A stretch of DNA of 61,901 nt from Chrysomallon squamiferum (Eukaryota; Mollusca; Gastropoda; Neomphalida; Peltospiridae), in contig CM022676.1 of NCBI GenBank assembly GCA_012295275.1, forward strand, positions 8,075,736 to 8,137,636, in the 5' to 3' direction. A program made the position numbers and the translations under genes. Below are positions 29,701-43,170 of the stretch, in pieces (the first letter of the stretch is position 1; each line of letters starts with the position of its first letter). The notes below the pieces were generated by a model that did not search any database, was not told the origin of the DNA, and saw nothing but the letters and a program-made list of their open reading frames with translations.

Positions 29701-31236
29701 TGTGTGAAACATGTTTGTGTGCTTGTACGTGTGTGTTTGCGAGTGAGTGTGAGCATGCGTGCATGAAAGTTTACTGTGAAATAAGGGATATACTCAAAAT
29801 GTATCTAATGCCAAATACCAAGTCTCAATAAATAAATAAATACATTAGATAGATAGATAGATAAACAGACAGATAAAGCAGTTACCTTGTTTCAACAAGT
29901 CTCTTAAACATTCTCAAATGTATTCTCGTTTTCCTTGGACACATAAATCTGTCACTGCGTCTGTAATTCCGTCCATCTCTCGTATTGTCAAGTAATCTAC
30001 TGACACAACGGAACAATCACGTATCATTGAGAAAACTATCCTGCAAATAGTCAAGTGAAAACAATATCACGAGCAGAATCTAATGTGTAGCATGTGTCTG
30101 TATGTGTGTGTGTATATATGTGTGTGTGTATATGTATGAGTGTGTGTATATGTATGAGTGTGTGTGTGTGTCTGTGTGTGTTCAGGTTTTAATACTTTTT
30201 CACAACAATTGTGTTACTCACAGCGTGTAAAATACACTGTACTTTATCTTCCTGTATGAGTTTTCTCCCTTGAACTGTTAACTCTTCCTTCGTCATGGTG
30301 GTTCCATTTAGTTGAAAATCTTCGTCGGTTTCGGCTGCTTGTTAGACTGCTTAGTGATATCTGTTTACATATATATATATATATATATATCTTTATAATA
30401 CACAAACGCTATATTATAAAATAAATAAGACTCTAGATTTAACATCAAGTCATCTGAACTAACTAAATGTTTCAAACCTTACCTACAAGTGACACAGTTA
30501 ACCGTTATCGCGAAACTGATATGAGGGGATTTCCCCGTATTTAATAGTCCATAACGGTTGTTCTTGGAAACCTGTTAACCTTGGGACAACAAATGCTAAT
30601 AAATTTGTAAAATCAATAAATATTCAGGCATTTAAGTTAAAACTTTAGGTTATAAAAAGTAACTATGATTATAGACATTTAACAATAATAAAAATAATAA
30701 TAATAAATAAATAAAATAAAATAAAAAATATGAAAATAACAAAATCGGGAACTCCCCATGACTCGGTGACCTTCGTGATCAAGTGACAGAGCTGATCTGT
30801 ATCCATACTCCAGCGGAGTAATACATTCCAGTAGAAAACAATACTAGCAAAACAGTACGTCGTAGTCACGACACCCCCCACACACACACAGGCAGATATA
30901 TATATATATATATACTCACACACACACACACACAGAGGCAGATATATATATACTTACATACCCACACACACACACATACACAGGCAGATATATATATACT
31001 TACATACCCACACACACACACAGATATATATATACTTACACACACACACGCACGCAGATATATATATACTTACACACAGTCAGATATATATATATTCACA
31101 TACACACACTCACACACACACTACTCTTATATATACTACACAGTAACAAGAAGAAAAAACTTACATAGAAAGCGGCAGCTCACATGTTCGATATAAACAT
31201 GACAACATTGATTCGTGATAATGTAACCGAACTCAA
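28770..31236 (-). pseudogene. Decayed hybrid copy: gene-A-type 5' exons joined to gene-C-type module exons
   Basis: Blocks matching gene A exons 3-6 lie at 31236-31161, 30570-30481, 30320-30220 and 30042-29886, with flanking introns also similar. The coiled-coil and TM exons are absent. Module exons follow: 29463-29157 is intact, 307 nt as in gene C and over 90% identical by eye, but the last (about 28975-28770) has lost some bases after ARDKG and is out of frame. Other damage: one extra base in the exon-4 copy (CAGTTTCGCG for CAGTTCGCG), one extra A in the exon-5 copy (GAGTTAACAG), and TGA for CGA in the exon-6 copy. Signal-peptide exons are missing; homology to gene A stops at about 31265. 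The copy therefore arose from a gene with both a gene-A ectodomain and the module, and later lost its middle. Non-functional as read. Confidence 0.75.
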
Positions 31237-31679
31237 CAATTGTAAAGCGTGTTTTGACATGAAATAGTCATAAAATCAAAAAGCGTCAGTATGTATGTCT
31301 ATGTGTGTGTTCATGTCTGTTTGTATGTATGTATCAATGTACTCATGCATGTTTGTATATATTAAAGCATATATAGAGATGTACTCTATATATTAAATGT
31401 GTTTCTATGAATGTCAGTATATATGTATGTGTATATATGTGTGTAATATGTAGATTAGGATTTTGAATATTCTCTGTCTTATGTACAATTCAAGGGCCTT
31501 CAGCTCCAAAACTTCTGATCCAATTTAACTAATATTTGAAATTTGGGATAGTTATGCCAATTCTACACTACACACTGAATCACAGGAAAACTGAAGATGG
31601 TTTAGCTAAACCCAATGGACAATTTGACATTGGATTAACCCTTTTTGGTCAATCCTAAAACACTAAATAAAAACAGCCA

Positions 31680-32365
31680 AGAATGAATATTAACTCCTCT
31701 GTCATAAAAGCTGTCTTTCCAATGTTTAAAGATTTGACAAAACATAGACAAATTTAAAATAAAAACCATCAAAATAAATATTGTTGAGAATAAATATTAA
31801 CTCCTGTCATAAAAAAATATTTTTCCAATGTTTAAAAAATTTTCAAAACAGATTTAAGTAAAAAAAAGTAAATAAATATTGCTCAGAATGCATATTAACT
31901 CCTGTTGTAAAAATATCTTTCCAGTGTTTAAAGATTTGACAAAACATAAACTGATTTATAATAAAAAAAACATCTAATAAATATTGCTGAGAATGAATAT
32001 TATCTCCTCTGTAACTGTTATAAAAAATGTCTCTCAATATTTAAAGATTTTTCATAACATAAACAGATTTATAATTAAAAAAAACACTAAATAAATATTG
32101 TTGAGAACGAATATTAACTCCTATATTGTAGAAAATATCTTTCTGAAGTTTAAAGATTTTTCAAAATTGATTTATAAGTTAAAAAAAACACTAAATAAAT
32201 ATTGTTGAGAATGAAATTTATCTCCTCTGTTGTAAAAATATCTTTCCAGTGTTCAAAGATTATTTAAAAAAAGATTTGCATTAAACAAAAAAAAAAGGAC
32301 AAACATTTAGAATTTTTAAGTTTTTTCCACAGTCCTTCTATCAGAATGGTCACAAAATTGATTAA
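31680..32365. repeat. Minisatellite of about 105 bp next to TEN1, similar to the TEN1 3' exon end
   Basis: Six to seven degenerate units start with TTAACTCCTCTGTTGTAAAA (near 31691, 31797, 31889, 32000, 32115 and 32218). The same words open the last TEN1 exon at 32366 (TCAACTCCTCTGTTGTAAAA). Spacing is 92-149 bp. Confidence 0.75.
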
Positions 32366-33432
32366 TCAACTCCTCTGTTGTAAAAACTGCCTCTGAATCT
32401 CTAGAGATTTCTGATACATAACAAGGTCTATTCCATCCACACATCTTATAACTCGAGCAGTGAGAGTCAAGTCAGAAGAATCTGCTGAACAATCCAGCTC
32501 TCCTATGAACTGAAACAATGATCCAGTCCTTGCATTAAATGGTTCTACTAGTCTTGTGTCGACAACAAGGTCTTTGTTTGACTTCGGATCACTGAGGGTT
32601 GCCGTGGAATTGTGAAGGTTGTACATCTTGAGTCTGGAATTAAGTAAATAAATAAATAAATAATAATAATTATAAACATAAGCAAGTGAAATTATGTTTT
32701 TTGGGGGTTTTTTTGGTTTTGTTTTTTACTTTACTTTTAGATTAGCAATAACAATAACAACAACAACAACAATAATAATAATAATAAATGATGATGATAA
32801 TGTTCATTATCATCATCGTCTTCTTCACCATCATCACCACCACCATCATCATCAAATTAATATTATTGTTATTAAATTTAAGTAATAAAGAGATGTTTCT
32901 CTTCAACATCTTATTTTTTTATATAATTATATCAAAATGATCGAATCAGTGACAGAATCAACATTGGAGACAAACAAGTCGCATGATTTCGGCTCAACAT
33001 ATAATTCATAATTTACTTATTATTTACTCTGATGACGATAATCAAAATTACAAAGAAATATTAGAACTATATTTATATATAATTTCTTAAAATGTTTGCG
33101 TGAAAATATTCCTTAAAGTTTACCTGTAATTTAGTAAGGTTAAATCCAGTATCTGACAAAGAATTTAATGTATCTAAAGTTATACGATAATAATTTCTGC
33201 CATTAAATTAATATTCATTATATTCATAATATTGTTAATGACTTAATCATAATAATAATGATAATGGATTTTAACTTTGTTTGTCATTCGTCAGTCACTG
33301 TTAGTTGTAATGAACGAACCTGCCAGTGACTCGAACAGATTTCCCTTGAAGAGATGATGCATCCTCTGCAAAGAGATCGAATATTTCTGAGACTAAAAGA
33401 GGTTCTCCGCTTTTAGGTAATTTTTCGGCCAT
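32366..33432 (-). CDS. TEN1: CST complex subunit TEN1
   Basis: Two exons (33432-33320 and 32633-32366) join in phase to 126 residues; vertebrate TEN1 has about 120. The match is clearest at TRLVEPFNARTGSLFQFIGE and ARVIRCVDGIDL, where the vertebrate protein has the same order of LVEPF, GSL, GEL, ARV and C-V-G. TEN1 is the small OB-fold subunit that binds STN1 in the CTC1-STN1-TEN1 complex, which binds single-stranded DNA at telomeres and helps pol alpha-primase fill in the C strand. Start MAEKLPKS at 33432 is the only upstream ATG in frame. The intron begins GTTCGT, a weak but legal donor. A minisatellite that resembles the end of its last exon abuts the stop codon. High confidence. Confidence 0.9.
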
Positions 33433-34416
33433 TTAATATTGATATTAATTTTTAATTTCAACACGTCAAAGTTTGGCGCTTCGGATTTTTACAAAAGTAG
33501 TAACATCATAAATAACTAACAAGGTGTGGCGACAAATGCAAGCTCGATTATTTTAAAACAAATTTTGTGTACATTATTTATTATAATCATTGCTATTATG
33601 TTTAAAATGTTATTCACTTTTTAATTTTAGTTATACCAATTTTTATTAAAAAGGAGACAAAATACAAGAATGTTTAATTCGGTAAATTATCAAATCCGCA
33701 ATTTGTATTAATATATAAATAACGAAGGCGTTCAAGTCAGTAATTGGTTGTTATTGAACTCTTTACTTCTTATTAACATTATTTATGTTGAAAATATATT
33801 TACAAAAATAATATTTAATAAAAGACAACACTGACAATTAAAGGTAATGGGAAACCCGTCACTATGACAACAGAGAAGAAAAATAAGTTCGGAACAAAAC
33901 AAAAATGGCGAGCAAATACTATATGAAATACGACAGTTTCTATTCTTTGAAATGATATTAAACATTAATTTTGTTTTGTTAAAATTTTAGAGATGTGGGG
34001 AAATACTATATTTGATTTGCTATGAGGGCTCCAAAAATAACAAGAATGAAAACAACAAACAACAAACAAAAACAACATTAATGAAATAAAAGATGTGTGC
34101 ATTTTCCTTTGGTTATCATTGGCAGTTACGTTGTATCTTCACTGAATTATGGGCGCTGAGGCTTAACAGTCCAATCGCGTTTTCTGTGAAGTGAACGAAA
34201 GTTATTTCTACAGTACAGAAAACTATAGACTATTTGATATACACGCGAAATTATGTATGTGTTAGTATGTGCTAAATAACTGAATATTTTATAATTAATA
34301 TATATATATATATAATATACATTTAATTACAAGTGTACGTCTGTCTCTCTCTCTTGATCAGGTTTATTTCGCAGTGAGGACATGCTTTTATTTTATTATT
34401 TATTTATTTATTTTTA

Positions 34417-34483
<67 letters not shown>

Positions 34484-35585
34484 TAAAGAATATAATATAT
34501 CCAAAATGTTTTCAGCTTCGATACCATTTATGAGAATTAATTTTAAAAAAAAAGAAGTAATTAACAGTGATGTTACTTGCATAATACACAGCATCGTTCG
34601 GAGTGCTTGGTCTTGAACTGATAATATGCTTTATAGAAAGTAGTGTTTACTTGATAGTCTAGAGTTACTTCTTCCAGAATTCAGAAGACCAATTCAGGAA
34701 AAACGTACAAAACACTCCGTGAGTTTACGTTTTGATAACTTATTGTCGAGGACCTCTGTAATATTCAATAAGGTAAAACAATTATTTCGATCGCTGTGAA
34801 GAGTTAAGTCTTATAAATATCGTTAGCAACGTACGAAAACGACAGCGAAAAGGGACATAACAAACATTCCACAAACGTCAAACGATTACAATTCATAGAT
34901 CTCTATCGACATTGTGAAGGTTACGGTTTGTAAAAATGTGTTTTAGATTGTTAAAACATCAGCTCTTGATATCTAATGTTTTTTTGTTAAAAATATTAAA
35001 ACGTATAACTTTTGTATGCATTCGTTATCTCATACCTTCGAAAGTTTAACAGTGACCCCAGCAACGAACTAGTTTAAGTATTAAAGGGGCCTTGTTTAGG
35101 TGTTTTAATATCTTCTCACTCTCAGCATACGTATCTCACATATTTTGTTGTTTATTTCATCAGAATTGTTTTGCTGTTTAAAAACAGACAAAACACATAT
35201 TTAAGTTATAACTATTTAATATATAACAACTATTTAAAATAAAAAAGTGAAATAAAAGGACATTTGTTTCATTATACAGGCCTACTTTCTTATGTACTGT
35301 TTTCTGTAACTGTCACATTATGGTTATCAATTAAACTGTTTATACTGAACCATTTATTAAAACTTAATTACATCCAAGATTTAATCATTGTATGTTTTTT
35401 TATTACATCTATAATCACATGATAAATGAAAGTAATATATAAATATGCCAGTTAAAAATCAGTTTTCATTATACACCAAAAGTGGTGTGCTGACTATGAG
35501 TTTAAGAATGTTCTGGTCCTGTCTGTGGTAGAGCTTCTGTAAATGGTAGAATGTTTCTGAGAAAATGTAAAGAAATATAAATTTG

Positions 35586-35623
<38 letters not shown>

Positions 35624-37122
35624 TGCCAAGCCAACTAAAAATGGTAAAATATTTCTAACAAATGTCTAATGAAAGAAGAGGCATCACATAGCTTAAAATG
35701 AAAAGTCACATTAAAAAATTTACTCAGATTAGCATGTTTTGAAGAGATTGTATTTTCAGTTTAAGTGTTCCATATTTTAATTTTCACTACCTTTAAACAT
35801 GTCAAATGTGAAATTGTTTTTAAATAGCACACAGTTTCAGTACCTCTAGCTAAATAGTTAACAACCTTCAGATGAGCATTTATGAAATTAAATCTTACTC
35901 AAGTTATTGTAAATTGTTATGCAAATCTTCATCTGACCTTGATGTCATAATAATTTGAGTATTAAGAGATTTAAAAAATCTACTTGTATAAAACAATTTA
36001 AACTCCAGTATATATCCGTAGATATATCAGTTATTTTACAGAATAATAAATAATGATTTTAAAGGGAATGCCTATGTTGCCATGCACTTTTTTAAGAGAA
36101 AAAATAAAAATAAAAATAAATAGATGGTCGTTAACGAATACATTATACATATTCATATCATTTTAACCTTTATTTGCAGCATGTTAGCAGTTTAGAAACA
36201 TTTGAAAAATGTCATGTGAATCCATTACCTCTGAATTTAAAAATTATTATCAGAAACAACTACGTATTTTTTATTCATAAATATTTTTATTTTATTCTTT
36301 ATTTTTATTTTTTTAATTAATGAATCATTACACATATTTTTATTTTATCTTTTTTTTATTCATGAAATATTGTACATATATATTCATATTCTATCCACAT
36401 ACAGAGACCAGTTGAAAGCCACATTTGAAAAGTGTTATACCAAACCAATTACTGGTGAATGTTTTAAGAGTTACAAGAAAGGTTACAGATGTATATTTTT
36501 TTATTATTATTCATGAAAGGTTACGCAAAACAAAATATTACATTAATTTGGGATGGCATTCAAGATTGTCAACAGCTATAACTCGGTGTGTTTTGATATA
36601 ATTTTGATATATTGCCTGCTGCGCTGGCAGAGAACAGATACTGTGAGTGAAATAATAAGTTTTGATTGATTATCCAGTGATGATATGTCAGGTTATTTTG
36701 CGCATATGTGTCAGTATCTATCACCTGTGTGTTACCAAACATCAGACAGAATATACAATTTATGCATTCTGATTGCAATTAATTGACTGACTAAAAAAAC
36801 TCTTGTCATATCTGTACCAATACTTTCTTCATTATTTATAACCAGCAATAATACATAATACTACACAAAAAATATTTAATTTCCCCCCAAAAAGTTTGTT
36901 TTAATGAATTACAACATTTTATACAATTTTCTTTTACTTTCAGAATTTTTATTTTTATTTTGTTTAGTCCACACTATCGTCATAATGTAGTCACCATTTC
37001 ATGTGCTGAAGAAATAAAAAAAGAGAAGCCAAGATGTAAGAAGTTCGTACAGAATTTCCTATATTGCCTCCCAAAAAAAATAAAATTTTATACCCTTTTG
37101 GGGTAAATGCTGGTGTAGACAG
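33433..37122. other. Intergenic between TEN1 (-) and USP2 (+), head to head; no gene seen
   Basis: AT-rich, with (TTA)n at 34421-34483 and (TA)n at 35590-35622. It must hold both promoters and probably a non-coding first exon of USP2, since an acceptor-like GTGTAGACAG lies just before the ATG at 37123. I see no convincing TATA box or CpG-dense promoter. Confidence 0.6.
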
Positions 37123-39124
37123 ATGTGTTCTTCATCAACTAGGGTGCAGAGGATGCCTGTTAGCTATGTCAGCACTGATCGTTATTCATCAACATTTAGT
37201 GGATCATCAACATACTCCAGGCGCCCTTTGCCTTCAGGGGGCAGTGGCCCCTATGACGAATATGGGCGAAAGTTAAAATTTGAATCAGTCAGCAACTACA
37301 AACCTCGAACTACAACTAACTTGACAAGTATGGGCCGGCTGACTCCAAACAAAGCAGATTATGACAAAGGTTATGGTTCTGGTAGTGCTGGCAGTGGTAG
37401 TAGTGGTCGGTACACAGGCCTGAATTATCCTTATGCCACATCAAGTAGTCAGTATGGTGCGACTGCTTCCTCACACACCATCTCGTCATCATCTAAACGA
37501 ACCAGTGGAAGTGACTATCACAACTCTCCCACCACATCAAAATATGGCACGTCTAGTCTTACAGGTACGTCAAAACGAAAAACAAGTCCAGGTATGAAAA
37601 CATATGACACAGAATCACCCAGGACATCCTCTAGATTAACTTCACAATACAGGTCGAGCAGTCTTTTTGATCTAAGTACCTCTCCTGCAGGTTACGAGCC
37701 ACGACGATTAGCTGTGGAAAATGGTTACAGTTCAGGTACAGAACGCCGACGAAATTCTGCGGTAAATGATGATGTAGAAAGATTGTCACGGTCGATCCAA
37801 AGAACCAGTCTCGGTGATCGCAAACGAAGTGAATCTTCCAGTACTGCACTGCCTCGATTGCACCCAAAAGATGATGGAAGTGACCACACCCCGAGCAGTT
37901 CTCGCCGGACATCGCTCGAAGAGAGCAGTTCACTTGTTGTAAGTGTAGAACACACACACACACACACAGACACACAGATGCACATATACATTCACAAACT
38001 GACACTCAATCGCTCGCACACAGACACATAATTAAGACATATATAATTTGAAAACGGTTAATATTTTTTTCCAAATTAAATGCCACATACTGTCTTTGAT
38101 GTTAGTTTTAGCAAAAATTTATTTTGTTTTATATTGGTTTACTTTTCTTCAGTGCACCAGTTTTTAATTTTAAACCATATATTTACCTACTGCTATATCT
38201 GTCAAAACATCTATTTTACTAAATATGTTAATTGTATGTCAGCTTTTATCTGTATGTCTGTATGCATATCTAGATACACACACACAAACAGCTGTAAGTT
38301 TCTGTGTATGTATAGATAGACAGGTAAAATTCACATACAAATAACATATAAATGAGTGTGTGTTTGTTATTCTCATGTATAAACACTGCATTTATATTTC
38401 AATACCAAACAAATGTAACCCACAGAAACGTAATGATGAACAAATAAAATGATGATAATAATACATTTTTTATCTTTTTCTGTTTGAACTAGTTTGTATA
38501 CAATAACTGAAAGAATACACCCATCATAATATGTAGCCATGGCAACTTACCACACCCCTACAGAGACAAGTATCTTCTAAGATAGTATATAATTTATTTC
38601 CTGATGTCATTAGGTGTGGCTACATCAACACATATTTAAAACACACACACAGACACAAGTACACACACACATGTGTATATAAATCTTAATGCAGACTTAA
38701 TTAATTAACAAATTTCAGTAGGATATCTCTGAAATGTATTATTACATAATACATTGGGTACATGTTTATTGCATTAGATACATGTTTATTTAGGTACATG
38801 CTGTATTGCATTAGATGAAACTTGATAATATTTTGCAGTTATTATTACAACGCCATCATTTGCAGGCACCTGACCCCAAATACAGTGATGGTGGCAAAAT
38901 TGGTCTCAGTAATTTAGGAAACACAGTAAGTATTGAACTGGTAGTATTCATATCATTAGTGTGCTTGTTATTAATATTATTATTACCATTATTTGTGTTG
39001 ACATTATTGGTAGTAGTATTAGTATTAGTTTTAATAGTAGTTGTAATATTGATATAATTATTACTGTTATTAGTATATTTATTATTATTATTATTATCCA
39101 TCAATCTATGCTTATCTTTTCTTC

Positions 39125-39177
<53 letters not shown>

Positions 39178-42100
39178 GCTAAGTCTTTATTTATCTATTT
39201 TATTACTAAATGTTCTTTTCTTTAACCAAACTGATACATAACTGCTTACTAAATGTTTCTTTTTTCTGTTTTTTAATAGTTAACAATTTCACTACATTTC
39301 TTTTTTTCTTTTCCTTAACAAAAATCAGTACTGAATGGTCAGTATTTAACAATAAATAATATTTTTTATCATAAAATTGTGTTTTGTGTGAGTGAAATGA
39401 AAGAAAAATTTGTATTTATATTAAATTACATACATTTTAAACATTAATGTGTAAAAACAGGCAGTACTAACATGAAAGATAAAAATAACATAATGTATTT
39501 TGTGTGTTGATTGACTTAGCATAAACAGTGAATTTTTTGTGTGTGTGTGTGTGTGTCTGTCTGTCTGTCTAATTTCATATGTGTGTATGTATGTACATGT
39601 ATGTATGATGTCTGTGTACATATAAAAATAAATAAATAAAATCTGTACCAGGCTAGGTTAAGAACTGTGATAACTGTAAGCTGAAATGTTATTTTTTTTA
39701 AATTTGTTTATTTTTTTATCTATTTATTTATCTATTTATCTATTCATTTATTTATTTCAGTGTTTTATGAACTCTGTGATACAGTGTTTGAGTAACACAA
39801 AGCCACTGTTGGAGTACTGTATTAAAAAAGAATACCTGAACGATATTAACAGCAAAAAAAGCAGCATGAAAGGGGCTCTGATACAAGGTTTTATTTTAAT
39901 TTTTATATTCTTAAACAGACAGTCTGTTATTTTTAATTTATTTCTTTTTAAATTTTAAATTATTATTATTATTTGTTTTTTAAAAAATTTTTTAATTTTT
40001 GATTTATATATAAACTGTGATCTTTTTTTAAAACTATTCTGTTTGTATACAGTAAACATTCATTTTAAGACTTTGGTGCATTGGATTTTGGATGTTTTAA
40101 AATTTTATATTTATATATAGTAACCCTTCAGTTTGTGACCACATTTTGATTGACAGAGAATTTTGTAAAAATTAAAAATTGATATAAATAACTGTTTCAA
40201 ATGTCTCAATTTGATGGACTTAATTTTTATTATTTTTATCTTTATGTATTAAGTTTTTTATATATTTATAGATCTACTGGATTTTTTTTTTATTATTTAA
40301 TTTAATTATTATATATTTTTATTATCATTATTTTTTATTTTTTTTACTTATTATTATTATTATTTAAGCTTTTGCAAAGTTGCTGCAGTCACTGTGGAAG
40401 AATTCAAATGATATGTTTGTGACTCCGAATTCCTTCAAGACAGAAATTCAAAGATTTGCACCTCGCTTCATGGGATTTCAGTAAGCATAATTAGAAATTT
40501 CTGGAAAAAAAATATTTAAAAAAAATAAATTACCCTGACTGCAAAAGTCTATTAATTAATGAGATCTATTAAATGAGTACTTCATCTAGTACATTTCGAT
40601 TTTATGCATAATGTTAAGCATAGAATTACCAGCTATAAAAGTGTATTAATTTGTAAGATCTGTTAAATAAAATTTCATTTCATATTTATTTTATGCTTAT
40701 ATTGAGCACAGAATTACCATGAAACTGGCTTTAATAGTCTATTAATTATTCAGATCTGTTAAATAAAACTTCATTCAGTACATTTTTTATATTTGCATAG
40801 TATAATGGAAACCTGTTTTGACACTCTCACATATTTGATAAAAATGATGAATACTGCCCATGAATGTTTTGAAAGATTTGACCTGAAGCTGAAGTAGATT
40901 ATATCCAAGCTTTGTACAGTATAAGTTGAAATGTGTTTTCATGTAATTTGGTGTACTGTAATATTATTTTCACACAAGAAGATTCCAAGAAATTTCTGTG
41001 GTTCAGAATATACTGTTGTATACTTTCAGACAATGAGATTTTTTCAGGAATTTCAGGGAACAAAAAATGTGTCCTGTCAGATATTTTACATTTTCCAACA
41101 GTCAGATATATGATTAAAAAAATGTATTGTCATATATTTCCAGACCAGAAATTGTCCAGAAATGCTTATGATACAAAATATACTGACATATATTTGCAGA
41201 CAAGGAGATACCCAGAAATTTATATAATAAAATAAAGAACTATAATTATTTTATGTGACAAAAAAAAATGTAGCGTCATATATTTTCACACAAGACATGT
41301 CTGCAATACATAATATATTTGTCATATGTTTTCAAACATTGAGTTTCACTGGAATTTCTGTGATAACAAAATGTTCTGCCTTTTATTTTCAGACAACAAG
41401 ATTCCCAGGAATTTCTGCGATACTTGTTAGAAGGTTTACACGAGGATGTTAATCGTGTGCATCAAAAACCAAAACCAATAACCCTAGATGATGAAAAGCT
41501 TGATGTTAAAAGGTAAACATGCATGTGCAAAATGCAGCACCTGTAATTCAAAATGCAGTGAAAGTGTAATGATATTTTTTATTTATAGGTTTTAATATTT
41601 TTGGCATAAAGCATTGGTGTGTTTGTTTGTGTGTATGGGTTGGTTGGTCTGTCTGTCTGTCTGACTGTGTGTCTGACTGACTGACTGTCCATCATACAAA
41701 TCTCTGCAAGTTTATTAGTTTAATTTTTACATATATTGAATATTTTCCTTACAAATAAATGCCCATAAATTTTCATCATTAAAATTATGTCGAGAATTTT
41801 AATTTTGTTTTAAATGATTTTTAAAAATGTTGCTGATAAATTATGAATAATTAATTTTTTTAATTTTTGATAGTGATGCAGAAAAGGCACTCGAGTATTG
41901 GCATACTTACCTCAGATTTGATGATAGTAAAATAGTTGGTAAGTTGTTATGTTGATAGTAAATAGTTGTTAGTTCTTATGTTGATAGTAAAAGAGTTGTT
42001 AAGTAGTTATGTTGATAGTAAATTAGTTGTTAACATGTCATATTAATAGTAAAATAGTTGTTACGTTGGTGTGTTGATAGTAAAATAGTTGTTAAGTTGT

Positions 42101-43109
42101 TATGTTGATAGTAAAATAGTTGTTAACATGTCATATTAATAGTAAAATAGTTGTTAAGTTGTTATGTTGATAGTAAATTAGTTATGTGATAGTAAAATGA
42201 TGTTGATAGTAAATTAGTTGTTAACATGTCATATTAATAGTAAAATAGTTGTTAAGTTGTTATGTTGATAAAATAGTTGTTAACATGTCATATTGATAGT
42301 AAAATAGTTGTTAAGTTGTTATGTTGATAGTAAATTAGTTGTTAACATGTCATATTAATAGTAAAATAGTTGTTTAGTTGCTGTGTTGATAGTAAAATAG
42401 TTGTTAAGTTGTTATGTTGATAGTTTTCTTTTTTTTTGTTTGACTTTTCAGACATATTTGTTGGTCAATTGAAAAGTGAACTGACGTTTGATTGTGGCCA
42501 CAAATCTGTAACCTTTGACCCATTTTGGGACTTATCGCTTCCTTTGCCAAAGGTAAGTCCCTAGGGGGTTGGCATTGATTTTTTTGATTTTTTTCATTTA
42601 TTAAAGAGGAACTAGGAATAATTATTATGGAGTTGTCTAGAGTAAGAATAAGATTTGCTTGTATCTAAAATATATTTTTTCATTTAGTAAAAAGGCAGTT
42701 ATGAATTATAATTACCAAAATGTAGAGATCAGTGATACATTTTGTAATATTATCTAAAATATTTTTTCAGTGGGTTTTCTAAAAATTAATCATAAAAAAA
42801 CCCCAATAAATTTATAGTTCTGGTATCAAGAACATTATTAAAAGTGCTATGCTAATTTGGGCAAACAATATTGGAAGACATAAAGTTCAATTATTTTAAT
42901 TTTCTAATCTTGTTTTTATTATTAAATAACTGTTTATTAATATTTATGGCTACAAAAAATAAATTTTCTTTTCTTATTCTTGAATTTTTTCCTTTATATC
43001 ATTTTCTGCATTTAGTTTCATTTATTTAAATTGGTACTGGTGTTATTTTTTGTGAGTTAAATTAAACTTGTGTATGGTTTGTGTATAAATATATGTAAAT
43101 TAATTTTAG

Positions 43110-43170
<61 letters not shown>

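Noticed and set aside
37631-38005. Minus-strand frames over the first USP2 exon
   Set aside because: Antisense shadow of well-supported coding sequence ending in a (CA)n repeat.
42180-42430. Possible extra exon in the USP2 intron because it repeats exon 6 coding bases
   Set aside because: Units lack the acceptor and the GT donor and vary in length out of frame; they are minisatellite copies.
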